NCBI RefSeq assembly: GCF_014207255.1
Contig: NZ_JACHCZ010000006.1
Coordinates: forward strand, 1 to 64,000
DNA from: Pseudomonas sp. JAI120
Lineage (GTDB): Bacteria > Pseudomonadota > Gammaproteobacteria > Pseudomonadales > Pseudomonadaceae
Length of the DNA: 64,000 nucleotides
Reading direction: 5' to 3'
The translations under genes were made by a program, and so were the position numbers. The notes beneath the pieces are model-generated. The model saw nothing but the letters and a program-made list of their open reading frames with translations. It ran no database searches and was not told the DNA's origin. Positions 24,095 to 33,260 of this stretch are shown piece after piece. Position 1 is the first letter of the stretch. Every line of letters starts with the position of its first letter.

Positions 24095-25888
24095 ATGAAT
24101 CTTCGCTTCGCACAACCTCAGCATAGGCTTTACCGGCGTCATCTCCTGCAGGTGTCAGTGTTGGCATTGGCGGTGGCCGGTGTGATCAACGACGCCAACG
24201 CAGTCAGTCTTGATTTTGGCAATCCGGACATTCAGAGCCGTCTGGACACCACGGTTCGCTACAACCTGGGTATCCGCGGGGAAGGCACGGATTCGCGGTT
24301 GAAGCTAGGGCCTAATGGAACGGCTGATGCCAACAACAACGCGGTCGCGTTGGGTAATAATCGATTCAAGAAGGGCGATGTGATTCTGAATCGCCTCGAC
24401 GTGCTGTCCGAATTCGATTTGATCATCAAGGGGAGCTACGGCCTGCGTGTCAGCGCGGCGGGCTGGTACGACTCAACCTACGGCGGTGGTGTGGATGACC
24501 CCACAACGAATAACTTTCTTTCCAATGAGTTCTTCAAAAACGGCAAGTATTCGGACTACACCCGCAACTACACGAGCGGGCCATATGCTGAAGTGCTTGA
24601 CGCGTTTGTGTTCAATACCTTTGACCTTGGTCAAACCACAACATCGGTAAAATTCGGTAGACACAACATCTATTGGGGGAACTCGCTCTTCCCTCAATCG
24701 AAGCAGTCGTCGATTGCCTATGGCCAAGCGGCGATGGATCTACAGAAAGCGGCACTCAGTCCTGGCCTGGAAGCCAAGGAGCTATTTCTGCCGCAGAATC
24801 AATTTACCGGTACTACGCAGCTCACGCCTGAGTTCTCGCTTGCCTGGCAGTACTCACTGGAGTGGCGTCGCGATCGTTATCCAGAGGGCGGTACTTATTT
24901 TGAAGCCGCATCGCCGGCTTTCTATGGGGCTGACGGCCCCCTGATCGGCTCCACTCACAATAAACCGGGCAGCGGAGACCACGACTGGGGGGTTATGGCC
25001 AAGTGGCAACCCGATTTCCTGGATGGCGGCAACATGAGCCTGGTTTACCGCGAGTTCTATGAGAAAACCCCGAATCCGTTTGCGACCGCGCCTGATGGCA
25101 CGCTGGACCGTTTTTACAACCCGAAAAAGAACCAGCTCTTTGGTTTTGCGATGGAGCAAAACATCGAAGGGGTTAACTTCGGGATGGAAGCCACCTATCG
25201 GCGCAATGCGCAGTTGTTTACGCCGGTAACGGGGCGGCTTGCTCAAGTTGCCCCGGGCGTGATCGCTGGGTTCGACTCCGAAAATGCTCCCCGCGGAAAC
25301 GTCTATGGTCTGGTACTGAACGCGGTAAAGCTGCTGCCTGAAACCAGGTTTTGGGACGCTGGTGAAGTTGCCGCCGAACTGGCGCTTCAACACCTTGACG
25401 AAGTCACCTATAACCCGGCATTTGGCATCAGTGCAGGTGGCGTGTTCACGCCTCTGGGTGGTAATAATTACCCGCTGAAAGGGTCCGACTCGCCACTGTG
25501 TGCCAACCGTAGCGGTCGCGCGGGTTCAGGCGATGAAACCTACGGGTGTGCGACTCGCAATTCGACGGTGTTCTCCACCAACTTCACGCCACGCTGGTTG
25601 CAGGTTTTCCCGGGCGTCGATATCAGCTCGCCGGTGTTTGTCAGCTATGGTCTTCAAGGTAACGCGGCCACCGGAGGCATGACCGGCGCGGAAGGACAGG
25701 TCACTTATTCGTTTGGCGTACAAGCGGATATTTACCAGACACACGTTATAAAGTTGGCATGGAACGATTCCTGGTCGCCTAATCATACGACCCATCCAGC
25801 GACCGGAGGAGAAGGCATGACCGGGGCCGGGAGTTGGTCGCAGAACGATCATGGTTGGCTGTCGTTGAGCTTGAAAACTTCTTTCTGA
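24095..25888 (+). CDS. DUF1302 outer-membrane protein
   Basis: A 597-residue protein of the DUF1302 family, beta-barrel proteins found with hydrophobic-substrate degradation genes. A signal peptide is visible (basic MNLRFAQPQHRLYRRH, hydrophobic LLQVSVLALAVAGV, cleavage after ANA near residue 36). The mature protein begins VSLDFGNPDIQSRLDTTVRY and ends in an aromatic-rich strand with the terminal Phe (WLSLSLKTSF) expected of an outer-membrane barrel. The ATG at 24095 has GGAG upstream. It is the first gene of a four-gene module. Likely role: passage of a hydrophobic substrate across the outer membrane. Confidence 0.9.
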   Translation: MNLRFAQPQHRLYRRHLLQVSVLALAVAGVINDANAVSLDFGNPDIQSRLDTTVRYNLGIRGEGTDSRLKLGPNGTADANNNAVALGNNRFKKGDVILNRLDVLSEFDLIIKGSYGLRVSAAGWYDSTYGGGVDDPTTNNFLSNEFFKNGKYSDYTRNYTSGPYAEVLDAFVFNTFDLGQTTTSVKFGRHNIYWGNSLFPQSKQSSIAYGQAAMDLQKAALSPGLEAKELFLPQNQFTGTTQLTPEFSLAWQYSLEWRRDRYPEGGTYFEAASPAFYGADGPLIGSTHNKPGSGDHDWGVMAKWQPDFLDGGNMSLVYREFYEKTPNPFATAPDGTLDRFYNPKKNQLFGFAMEQNIEGVNFGMEATYRRNAQLFTPVTGRLAQVAPGVIAGFDSENAPRGNVYGLVLNAVKLLPETRFWDAGEVAAELALQHLDEVTYNPAFGISAGGVFTPLGGNNYPLKGSDSPLCANRSGRAGSGDETYGCATRNSTVFSTNFTPRWLQVFPGVDISSPVFVSYGLQGNAATGGMTGAEGQVTYSFGVQADIYQTHVIKLAWNDSWSPNHTTHPATGGEGMTGAGSWSQNDHGWLSLSLKTSF

Positions 25889-25924
25889 GTTTTTTCAACA
25901 GTGCGGAACGGACGGGTGAAAAAC

Positions 25925-27298
25925 ATGAACTACAAGAAATACCTTCTTTCCATCGCAGTCTCCTATGCCATGGCGGCCCAAGGCTTCGGTGCTCCTGGTG
26001 CCGACGAGATCAAGCAGATCGGCACCACCTTGACTGAGTTTGGCGCGACCATCGCGGGTAACAGTGATGGCAGCATTCCTGCCTATGATCCTGCCAAGGC
26101 ATTGACCACGCCACCGGCAGGATACAAACCTATCAACGCTGCCGGTGGTTTCCCTTACATCGACCCCTATGCCAATGAAAAACCGTTATTTTCCATTACC
26201 GGCAAAAACATGGCGCAGTATGCCGATAAAATCGATGATGGTAACAAGGCGCTGTTGTCTCGCTACCCTGACTATCGTATCGATGTTTACCCCACACATC
26301 GAAGTGCACCACCGCTGCCAAAATTTGCTCATGACAATACCATCAACAATATCACCAAGCCTCATACTGAGGGCGATAACACTGGCCTGGCTGATGCTCA
26401 TGCACAGATCGCATTTCCAATTCCCAAAACGGGTTATGAGGCCATGTGGAACTTCACCACACGGTTTTTCCGGCCCTACGAAGTGGGCAATTTTGCGACC
26501 TACCTGATCGACAGTGCGGGTGAAAAAACGCTGATTACCGACGCTAACGTGCATTACGAGCACGAATACTGGGATGGTTCCAAAACCAGTTCTGAGTACA
26601 GTAACCGCTTGCTCAACGCCAACAATGCCCCCGCGTCCAAGTCGGGCTCCAAGGATATGCGCTACTCGCCGCTACGACTGGATATCAAAGCTGACAGTGC
26701 CTGGTCCTATTCTCCAGGCCAGCGCCGGGTACGACTCGCGCCGGAGTTCAAGTACGACACCGTTTCTGCGCAGTACGGCGGCCTGATTACCTTCGACGAG
26801 ATCAGCGGTTTTGACGGAAAGATGGATCGTTTCGACTTCAAACTACTCGGCAAGAAGGAGATGTACGTCCCGTACAATACGTACCGCACGGCTTCGGCAA
26901 AGGTGGATGAACTGGTCAAGAAAGGCTTTGCCAACCCGGACAAAGTCCGCTGGGAACTGCATCGGGTTTGGGTCGTGGAAGCGACGCTGAAACCGGGTCA
27001 ACGTCACGTCAACTCCAAGAAGGTGTTTTACCTCGACGAAGACAGCTGGAACATGACGATGTACGACGCCTATGACGCCGCGGGTAAGTTGTACCGCTCG
27101 CAGAACTTCTTGTTGTTTGTCGCTTATGAAGGCACACCGATGATTCGAAGTGAAGGGGTGTTGATGTACGACCATACCAAAGGTGCCTATGGCTTGGCAT
27201 CACTGCCTTTTGACACCCGCACGGGTTGGTACACGTCGGAACCGTTCTCACCCAACTTACTGTCACCTGCCGCTATGGCCGGGGCCGGTATTCGCTGA
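25925..27298 (+). CDS. DUF1329 outer-membrane lipoprotein-like protein
   Basis: A 457-residue DUF1329 protein with a cleavable signal peptide (MNYKKYLLSIAVSYAMAAQGFG). The mature N-terminus is the family hallmark APGADEIKQIGTTLTEFGA, followed by GSIPAYDPAK and later KDMRYSPLRLDIKA and LDEDSWNMTMYDAYD. The fold is LolB/LolA-like as predicted for the family. DUF1329 and DUF1302 genes are almost always neighbours, as here (36 bp apart). It probably works at the periplasmic face of the outer membrane. Confidence 0.9.
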   Translation: MNYKKYLLSIAVSYAMAAQGFGAPGADEIKQIGTTLTEFGATIAGNSDGSIPAYDPAKALTTPPAGYKPINAAGGFPYIDPYANEKPLFSITGKNMAQYADKIDDGNKALLSRYPDYRIDVYPTHRSAPPLPKFAHDNTINNITKPHTEGDNTGLADAHAQIAFPIPKTGYEAMWNFTTRFFRPYEVGNFATYLIDSAGEKTLITDANVHYEHEYWDGSKTSSEYSNRLLNANNAPASKSGSKDMRYSPLRLDIKADSAWSYSPGQRRVRLAPEFKYDTVSAQYGGLITFDEISGFDGKMDRFDFKLLGKKEMYVPYNTYRTASAKVDELVKKGFANPDKVRWELHRVWVVEATLKPGQRHVNSKKVFYLDEDSWNMTMYDAYDAAGKLYRSQNFLLFVAYEGTPMIRSEGVLMYDHTKGAYGLASLPFDTRTGWYTSEPFSPNLLSPAAMAGAGIR

Positions 27299-27404
27299 GG
27301 ATATTCTGGGTGAGCGGCCATTACCTGCTGCGCGCAGATCCAGCCATTAACACAGGGCGGGGTGGTGATTGCTACCCCCTGTTTTGAACGTTTTGGAGGT
27401 GCTC

Positions 27405-28466
27405 TTGACGGGTTACCGCAAACTGCTCTTCGGAGTGTTGTCGCTAGGGTTGCTGCCTTATGCCGCGCTGCACGCACAACCCTATGAAGATCCATTGAAT
27501 GCGCCCGCGCAGATCAATCGGCTCGCGAGTACGTCGCAATTGACGGCGGCGACGCTGGCCGGCCAACGCCTTGTGGCGGTCGGCGCAAGAGGCTTGGTGT
27601 TGTTATCCGACGATCAGGGCAAAAGCTGGCTACAAGCCAAGGTACCGGCGAGTTCCGATCTGGTATCCGTGCAATTTGTCACTGACCGGCAGGGCTGGGC
27701 GGTGGGCCACGATGGGATCGTCTTGCACAGTGGGGATGGTGCAAGCTCCTGGGAGAAACAGCTCGACGGCAACAGCCTGCAGAAACTGTTGGTCGACCAT
27801 TTTGAAAGCCTGTCCAGCCAGGGCGATGAAAAAGCCGGCCAGTACCTGGACTTGATCAAGCTGAACTTTGCCAACGGACCGGAACAGCCGATGCTGGGCG
27901 TCTGGTTCAGTGATCCGTTAAACGGGTTCGCCGTTGGCGCCTTCGGCACTATCGTGGGGACCCATGACGGCGGTAAAACCTGGGAATCCTGGGTGGAGAA
28001 GGTCGATAACCCGCAGATGTTCCATTACAACGCGATTACCGGGATAAATGGGCGCCTTTATATCGCCAGCGAGCAAGGCACGGTCTTTGTGCTCGACGCT
28101 GACCAGCAACGCTTCATCAAGCTGTCCACAGGCTACCCCGGCAGCTTTTTCGGGGTTCTGGGTAACGAGCACTATCTGATTGCCTACGGATTGCGCGGCA
28201 ACGCTTACAAGTCCAGCGACCAGGGCAGCACATGGGAACGCATGGAAACCGGCGGCAGTGCAGGGCTTGTCGACGGTGCTATCGATGATAAGGGGCGCAT
28301 TCTGCTGGCCAGTCAAGCCGGCGCAATCCTTGTCAGCAGCGATCAGGGCAAAAGCTTTGCCCCATTGCCAGACGTTCACCCTGCATTATTTGCTGGGCTG
28401 GCACTGCTCAAAGGGCAGGTCGCCATCGTTGGCTTGTCAGGTGTGCAAGTGGTCAGTAACCGGTGA
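27405..28466 (+). CDS. YCF48/BNR-repeat periplasmic protein
   Basis: A 353-residue beta-propeller-like protein of the YCF48 type. The start is TTG at 27405 with GGAGG five nt upstream. It encodes a signal peptide MTGYRKLLFGVLSLGLLPYAALHA with predicted cleavage before QPYEDP. Repeated S-D-Q-G-K-S-W and H-D-G-G-K-T-W elements (LLSDDQGKSWL, GTHDGGKTWESW, KSSDQGSTWERM, VSSDQGKSFAP) mark at least four blades. It lies between the DUF1329 and MMPL genes, an order shared by clusters for steroid-like compounds. It may be an assembly or accessory factor for the transporter. Confidence 0.87.
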   Translation: MTGYRKLLFGVLSLGLLPYAALHAQPYEDPLNAPAQINRLASTSQLTAATLAGQRLVAVGARGLVLLSDDQGKSWLQAKVPASSDLVSVQFVTDRQGWAVGHDGIVLHSGDGASSWEKQLDGNSLQKLLVDHFESLSSQGDEKAGQYLDLIKLNFANGPEQPMLGVWFSDPLNGFAVGAFGTIVGTHDGGKTWESWVEKVDNPQMFHYNAITGINGRLYIASEQGTVFVLDADQQRFIKLSTGYPGSFFGVLGNEHYLIAYGLRGNAYKSSDQGSTWERMETGGSAGLVDGAIDDKGRILLASQAGAILVSSDQGKSFAPLPDVHPALFAGLALLKGQVAIVGLSGVQVVSNR

Positions 28467-28540
28467 AAGCCGGGGATTGATCAGGGCGGCTATCGTGTTA
28501 TGGCCAGTCTTACTGAACAATAATAATCGAGAAGACATTT

Positions 28541-31024
28541 ATGGCTATTCCTGCCGGCAATCAGGGTGACATGCAAGTCATCCGCGATCCCAAGGATTTT
28601 GATCGAAACAGCGGCATCTGGTTCGAACGGTTTATCTTCAACCATCGTCTGCCGATCCTGCTGATTTGTCTGCTGGCGACTGTGTTCTGGGGTTGGCAGG
28701 CTTCGAAACTGCCGGTCAATGCCAGTTTCGAAAAAATGATCCCCCAGTCCCATCCCTACATTCAGAACTACTTTCAGAACAAGGATGCGCTGCGCGGGAT
28801 GGGTAACTCCGTACGCGTGGTGGTGGAGAATACCCAAGGCAGCATCTTTGACAAAGACTTCCTTGAGACCGTGCAAAAAGCCAGCGACACCTTGTTCCTG
28901 ATGCCGGGTGTCGATCGGTCGGCGTTGCGCAGCCTATGGACATCGAGCTTGCGCTGGACCGAGGTGACGGAGGAGGGCTATCGCGGTGGCCCGGTCATGC
29001 CGGATCCTTTCGACGGGTCCGCTGCGGCGATGGATGCTTTGCGTGGCAACATCCTGCAGTCGGGGATTGTCGGCAACTATGTGGCGTCCGATTTCCGGTC
29101 GAGCCTGATCATCGTGCCGTTGATGGACAAGAATCAGGACACTAATCTGCCCCTGGACTACAACGACTTTTCACATCAATTGGAAAGCAAAGTCCGGGTG
29201 CTGGAAACCGACAAGATAAAAATTCACATCATAGGTTTTGCCAAACTGGTGGGAGACCTTATCGATGGATTATGGCAGGTCAGCGAATTTTTTGCCTTTG
29301 CCGCCGCTATCGCTGCGTTATTTGTTTTCCTCTACACGCGCTGCATTCGCAGCACCCTATTACTGGTCTTTTACGCCACGCTGGGCGTGTGTTGGCTGCT
29401 GGGTATTCTCAGTGTCATCGGCTATGTGCTGGATCCGTATCTTATTCTGGTGCCCTTTCTGATCTTTGCCATTGGCTTGTCCCATGGTGCGCAGAAAATG
29501 AACGGGATCATGCAGGATATCGGGCGCGGTACGCACAAATATGTCGCCGCACGTTATACCTTTCGCCGTTTGTTCCGCGCCGGGCTGACCGCATTGCTGG
29601 CGAATGTGGTGGGCTTTGCTGTGTTGATCATCATCGACATTCCGGTGATCAAAGAACTGGCTATCAGTATGTCCATTGGTGTCGGCATTCTGATCTTCAC
29701 TATCCTGGTTCTGGTTCCTGTGTCGCTGTCTTATGTCGGGGTAAGCAAAAGCGCCGCCGAGCGCAGCATTCGCCAGGAGCGTGGAGAAGGAACCAGTAGA
29801 TTTTGGGAGTTTTTCGCCAGTTTCACACAGCGTGGACGGGCGATAAAAGCCGTATCGGTTGCGGTCTTGCTGGCCATCGGCGGGTTCGTGGTCGGTACCC
29901 AACTCAAGATCGGCGACCTGGACGCCGGCGCTCCGGAACTGCGTCCTGACTCGCGCTACAACAAAGATGTGCGTTATTTGACCCAGCACTACGCGCTGTC
30001 CAGCGATATGTTCGTGATCATGATGAAAACCCCGGAAGGTGGCTGCCAGCAATACTCATCACTGGTAGAGGCCGACCGCATGAGCAACATGCTGCGGCAG
30101 GTCCCCGGGGTGCAGATGACGATGTCAGCGGCTGACTCGGTACGAATGGTGTTTTCCGGTCAGAATGAGGGCAGCCCCAAATGGCTGAGCATTCCGCGCA
30201 ATCCCAGCAACCTCAATGGCGCGATTGAGCAGGTTCAGGTGGATAAGCCCGAGCTGGTAGACCGGCGGTGTTCGGTAACCCCGATCGTGGCTTATCTTCA
30301 AGACCATAAGGCCGACACGTTGGAGCGTGTGGTCAAGGCGTCGGAAGCCTTCGCCAAACAACATGACACCGAAGATCGCCAATTCCAGTTGGCCGCAGGC
30401 AGCGCCGGGATAGAAGCGGTGACCAACATTGTGGTCGAACGCGCCAATGTGAAGATGTTGCTTGCACTGTATGCGACGGTGTCCTTGCTGTGTCTGATCG
30501 CCTTTCGTAACTGGAAAGCCGCCGTTATTGCCGTGGTACCGCTGTTCATCAGCACCCTCTTGTGCGAGGCGCTGATGGTGGGGTTGGGAATTGGCATGAA
30601 AGTCGCGACTTTGCCCGCGATTACGCTGGGCGTGGGGATTGGCGTGGATTACGCGTTGTATCTGCTCAGTGTCCAGTTGCAACAACAGCGCGCCGGCCGA
30701 AGTCTGATCGAAGCCTATCGCCATGCCTTGCAATTTACCGGACGTGTCGTGGCCTTGGTGGGCCTGACCCTCGCTGCGGGCGTGGTGACCTGGGTATGGT
30801 CGCCGATCAAATTCCAGGCCGACATGGGCATCCTGCTGACCTTCCTGTTCATCGGGAACATGGTCGGAGCATTGATTCTGATACCTGCGATGTCCTATTT
30901 CCTGCTGCGAGGCCCGGCGGACTTTCGGTCCGACGATGTCAGCACATCAGACGCGGACGAGTTGGCCGCGGGTGAGGGCGAGTCAAAACCCATTTCCAAG
31001 GTGCCCAACGCCAGCGTCTATTGA
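28541..31024 (+). CDS. RND/MMPL family transporter
   Basis: An 827-residue RND superfamily permease with two sterol-sensing-like halves. The first helix is at about residues 35-52 (LPILLICLLATVFWGWQ), with a large periplasmic loop to about 245. Helices 2-6 run to about 390. Helix 7 follows at about 430-450, then a second loop and the final helix bundle from about 625. It contains LGVGIGVDYALYLL, where an Asp in a membrane helix suggests proton coupling. It probably moves a hydrophobic substrate or lipid-like molecule. It is the last core gene of the uptake module, 74 bp after the YCF48 gene. Confidence 0.92.
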   Translation: MAIPAGNQGDMQVIRDPKDFDRNSGIWFERFIFNHRLPILLICLLATVFWGWQASKLPVNASFEKMIPQSHPYIQNYFQNKDALRGMGNSVRVVVENTQGSIFDKDFLETVQKASDTLFLMPGVDRSALRSLWTSSLRWTEVTEEGYRGGPVMPDPFDGSAAAMDALRGNILQSGIVGNYVASDFRSSLIIVPLMDKNQDTNLPLDYNDFSHQLESKVRVLETDKIKIHIIGFAKLVGDLIDGLWQVSEFFAFAAAIAALFVFLYTRCIRSTLLLVFYATLGVCWLLGILSVIGYVLDPYLILVPFLIFAIGLSHGAQKMNGIMQDIGRGTHKYVAARYTFRRLFRAGLTALLANVVGFAVLIIIDIPVIKELAISMSIGVGILIFTILVLVPVSLSYVGVSKSAAERSIRQERGEGTSRFWEFFASFTQRGRAIKAVSVAVLLAIGGFVVGTQLKIGDLDAGAPELRPDSRYNKDVRYLTQHYALSSDMFVIMMKTPEGGCQQYSSLVEADRMSNMLRQVPGVQMTMSAADSVRMVFSGQNEGSPKWLSIPRNPSNLNGAIEQVQVDKPELVDRRCSVTPIVAYLQDHKADTLERVVKASEAFAKQHDTEDRQFQLAAGSAGIEAVTNIVVERANVKMLLALYATVSLLCLIAFRNWKAAVIAVVPLFISTLLCEALMVGLGIGMKVATLPAITLGVGIGVDYALYLLSVQLQQQRAGRSLIEAYRHALQFTGRVVALVGLTLAAGVVTWVWSPIKFQADMGILLTFLFIGNMVGALILIPAMSYFLLRGPADFRSDDVSTSDADELAAGEGESKPISKVPNASVY

Positions 31025-31093
31025 GTTGCGGTGTTCATGCGCGAGTGCGCCGATGTTTTCTGTTTAAGGCGCTGCAACGATTGAGGTAGCAGC

Positions 31094-32161
31094 ATGCGGC
31101 TTCCCCTGACGATCGAAGGCATAACCGCACAATGGTTGAGCGAGGCGCTGGCGTTGAGTTGGCCCGGGGTAGAGGTGCGCGAGGCCAGGGTTGTCGATGT
31201 CCTGTTAGGCACCTCGACCAAGATCCGGGTTGAATTGCGCTATAACGCGGTGGGCGAGCTGGCCGGTTTGCCGCGGCGCATGATTGTTAAAGGTGGGTTC
31301 GAAGCCCATAGCGCGTCCATGGGATTCATGTATGCCAAGGAAACACGGACTTACCGTGAGGTACTGCCTCGGGTCGCCATGAACACGCCCCGGTGTTTCT
31401 TCGCCCAGAGCGACGAGGACCCCGCGAGTTACCAGTCCATCATATTGATGGAGGATCTGAATCTGGCCGGCGTACGATTTTGCAATGCGCTACAGCCACA
31501 ATGTCCCGACCAGGTCAAAAGACGTCTGCAGGCGATGGCCCGCTATCATGCTCAATGGTGGGATCACTCGGATTTCCAGGCGGGCGCGCCGATGGCATGG
31601 GTCGAACCACGCATGACCGGCGATACACTGATGTATGCCGACCGTTATTTGCAGCCCGAGGTCTGGCGTGGCTACATTGAGTCGCCTCGTGGCGCCGCCG
31701 TGTCGACGCGCTTGCATGATCTGGAGTGGATGCGCCATGCCTTTGGTGAGCTTGCACGACTGCACCAGGCTCATCCGCCGACCCTCAGTCACGGGGATAC
31801 TCATCTGGGTAATCTGTACGAAGATCCCCTGGGTACGCCGGGTTTTCTCGACATGCAAATCAACAGGGCGCCGTGGTTTGCTGATGTGACTTACCACCTG
31901 ATCTGCGCGTTGGACATCGTCGATCGCCGCGAGTGGGAGCAACCATTGCTGGCGCACTACCTGAAATGCCTGACCGAGGAAGGGGTCACTGCACCGGGTT
32001 TTGAAGAGGCGCTGGAGTGCTATCGCCGAGAGATTGCGTGGGGGTTGTTTGTGTTCCTGATCAACGAAACCCGCTTTCAAAGCGAGTCGGTCAATACCGC
32101 CTATGCCGCGCGTTTTGGCGATGCTGCACTGACTCATGGCACGTTGGCGTTGTTGCGCTGA
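31094..32161 (+). CDS. APH/ecdysteroid-kinase-like phosphotransferase
   Basis: A 355-residue protein of the aminoglycoside phosphotransferase/EcKinase superfamily. The catalytic loop is LSHGDTHLGNLY and the metal-binding segment is GFLDMQINRAPWFADVTYHL, with LDMQ replacing the more usual xDWQ. The N-terminal lobe includes RRMIVKGGFEAHS with the likely ATP-binding Lys. GAGG lies seven nt before the ATG. It follows the MMPL gene by 69 bp. Relatives cluster with steroid- and terpenoid-degradation genes; a hydroxyl-bearing lipid is a plausible acceptor, but this is untested. Confidence 0.82.
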   Translation: MRLPLTIEGITAQWLSEALALSWPGVEVREARVVDVLLGTSTKIRVELRYNAVGELAGLPRRMIVKGGFEAHSASMGFMYAKETRTYREVLPRVAMNTPRCFFAQSDEDPASYQSIILMEDLNLAGVRFCNALQPQCPDQVKRRLQAMARYHAQWWDHSDFQAGAPMAWVEPRMTGDTLMYADRYLQPEVWRGYIESPRGAAVSTRLHDLEWMRHAFGELARLHQAHPPTLSHGDTHLGNLYEDPLGTPGFLDMQINRAPWFADVTYHLICALDIVDRREWEQPLLAHYLKCLTEEGVTAPGFEEALECYRREIAWGLFVFLINETRFQSESVNTAYAARFGDAALTHGTLALLR

Positions 32162-32205
32162 CGTGCCGCTGAAGCTCATGACGTAGTGACCCTTGCGTCG
32201 GCTGG

Positions 32206-33051
32206 TCAGGCGAAGGCGGTGGCGACAGAGGTGCTTTCCCAGCTGTCGATCTCGGCGCGGACCTGGCCTAACTTTCCGCGGATCGCTGCCACCGCATCGG
32301 CGCCCAACACCAGCCGTAGCGGCGCCTTGGGTGCGTCAAGCATGTCCAGAATCGCCTGCATGCCTTTGACGGGGTCACCTGGCTCATGGCCGGCGTAGCC
32401 GCTGATGTGTTTTCGTGTCTGCCCGGCCGGTGTCGCGTCATAGGCCGCAATGGGGTTGGCCACAATCGCCAGAGAGCTGCTGGCGAAGTTGGTACGAAAG
32501 CCTCCCGGCTCGATCAGCGTGACCTCGATGCCGAACGGCGCGAGCTCTTTCGCCAGCGACTCGCTCATGCCTTCAAGCGCAAACTTCGCCGAGCAATAGA
32601 GGCCGACGCCAGGCATGCCAATCATCCCCGCGAGCGAGGAGAAGTTAATGATGTGCCCCTGTTTACGGGCGCGCATATGGGGCAGGACGGCTTGAATCAG
32701 GCGCAGCGGGCCGGTGAAGTTGGTGTCCATCACCTGTTGCAGCTCTTGAGCCGTGGCTTCCTCGATGGCGCCGAACAGGCCATAGCCGGCATTGTTGACC
32801 AGGATGTCGATATGCCCCAGTGCCGCGATGGATTTGGTAACCGCGGGGTCGATGCACTCAGCGTCGGTGACATCGAGTTGGACGCCATGGGCACGGCCTG
32901 GCGCCAGGGCTTCGAATTCGCTGATCTGCGACGTGCGCCGCAGGGTTCCGACCACGGAATCGCCACGCGCCAGAGCGGCTTGAGCGAGTATCCGGCCGAA
33001 GCCACTGGAAACGCCAGTGATCAGCCAATGAGTCGTTTGACGTGAAGCCAT
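32206..33051 (-). CDS. Short-chain dehydrogenase/reductase, classical
   Basis: A 281-residue SDR of the subfamily often annotated as an oxidoreductase of broad specificity. It has TGVSSGFGR, DVTDAE, NNAGYGLFGAIEEAT, a Ser in INFSSLAGMIG and YCSAK as the catalytic Tyr and Lys. The ATG at 33051 has GGAG upstream; the longer in-frame reading to 33204 is not supported. It converges with the kinase gene, 44 bp apart. No operator is seen upstream, so its link to the pathway is uncertain. Confidence 0.88.
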   Translation of the reverse strand: MASRQTTHWLITGVSSGFGRILAQAALARGDSVVGTLRRTSQISEFEALAPGRAHGVQLDVTDAECIDPAVTKSIAALGHIDILVNNAGYGLFGAIEEATAQELQQVMDTNFTGPLRLIQAVLPHMRARKQGHIINFSSLAGMIGMPGVGLYCSAKFALEGMSESLAKELAPFGIEVTLIEPGGFRTNFASSSLAIVANPIAAYDATPAGQTRKHISGYAGHEPGDPVKGMQAILDMLDAPKAPLRLVLGADAVAAIRGKLGQVRAEIDSWESTSVATAFA

Positions 33052-33260
33052 TGTGCTCTCCTTGTTATTATTTTTTGAGGAATCAGACATAACCAATATA
33101 TAGGGCCCTTGATAGCTGACGTCATGTGATCGGCCGCTCGTAAAACCAAGGTGTCTAGAGCAAAAATTCGCTAAAAACGCGGCTTTATGGGGGCCTCTCG
33201 CCAAGCTGTGTCAGGTTGCCAGGACGCAGATGAGCGCACATATCGAATGCGCCGAGGCTA

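Noticed and set aside
28513..28530. TGAAC followed by AATAATAATC before the MMPL gene
   Set aside because: A half site only. The gene is probably read from the promoter at 23915.
24095..31024. Possibility that the MMPL and porin genes form a tripartite drug-efflux pump
   Set aside because: There is no membrane-fusion protein or TolC-like channel, and the DUF1302/DUF1329 partners point to hydrophobic-substrate handling instead.
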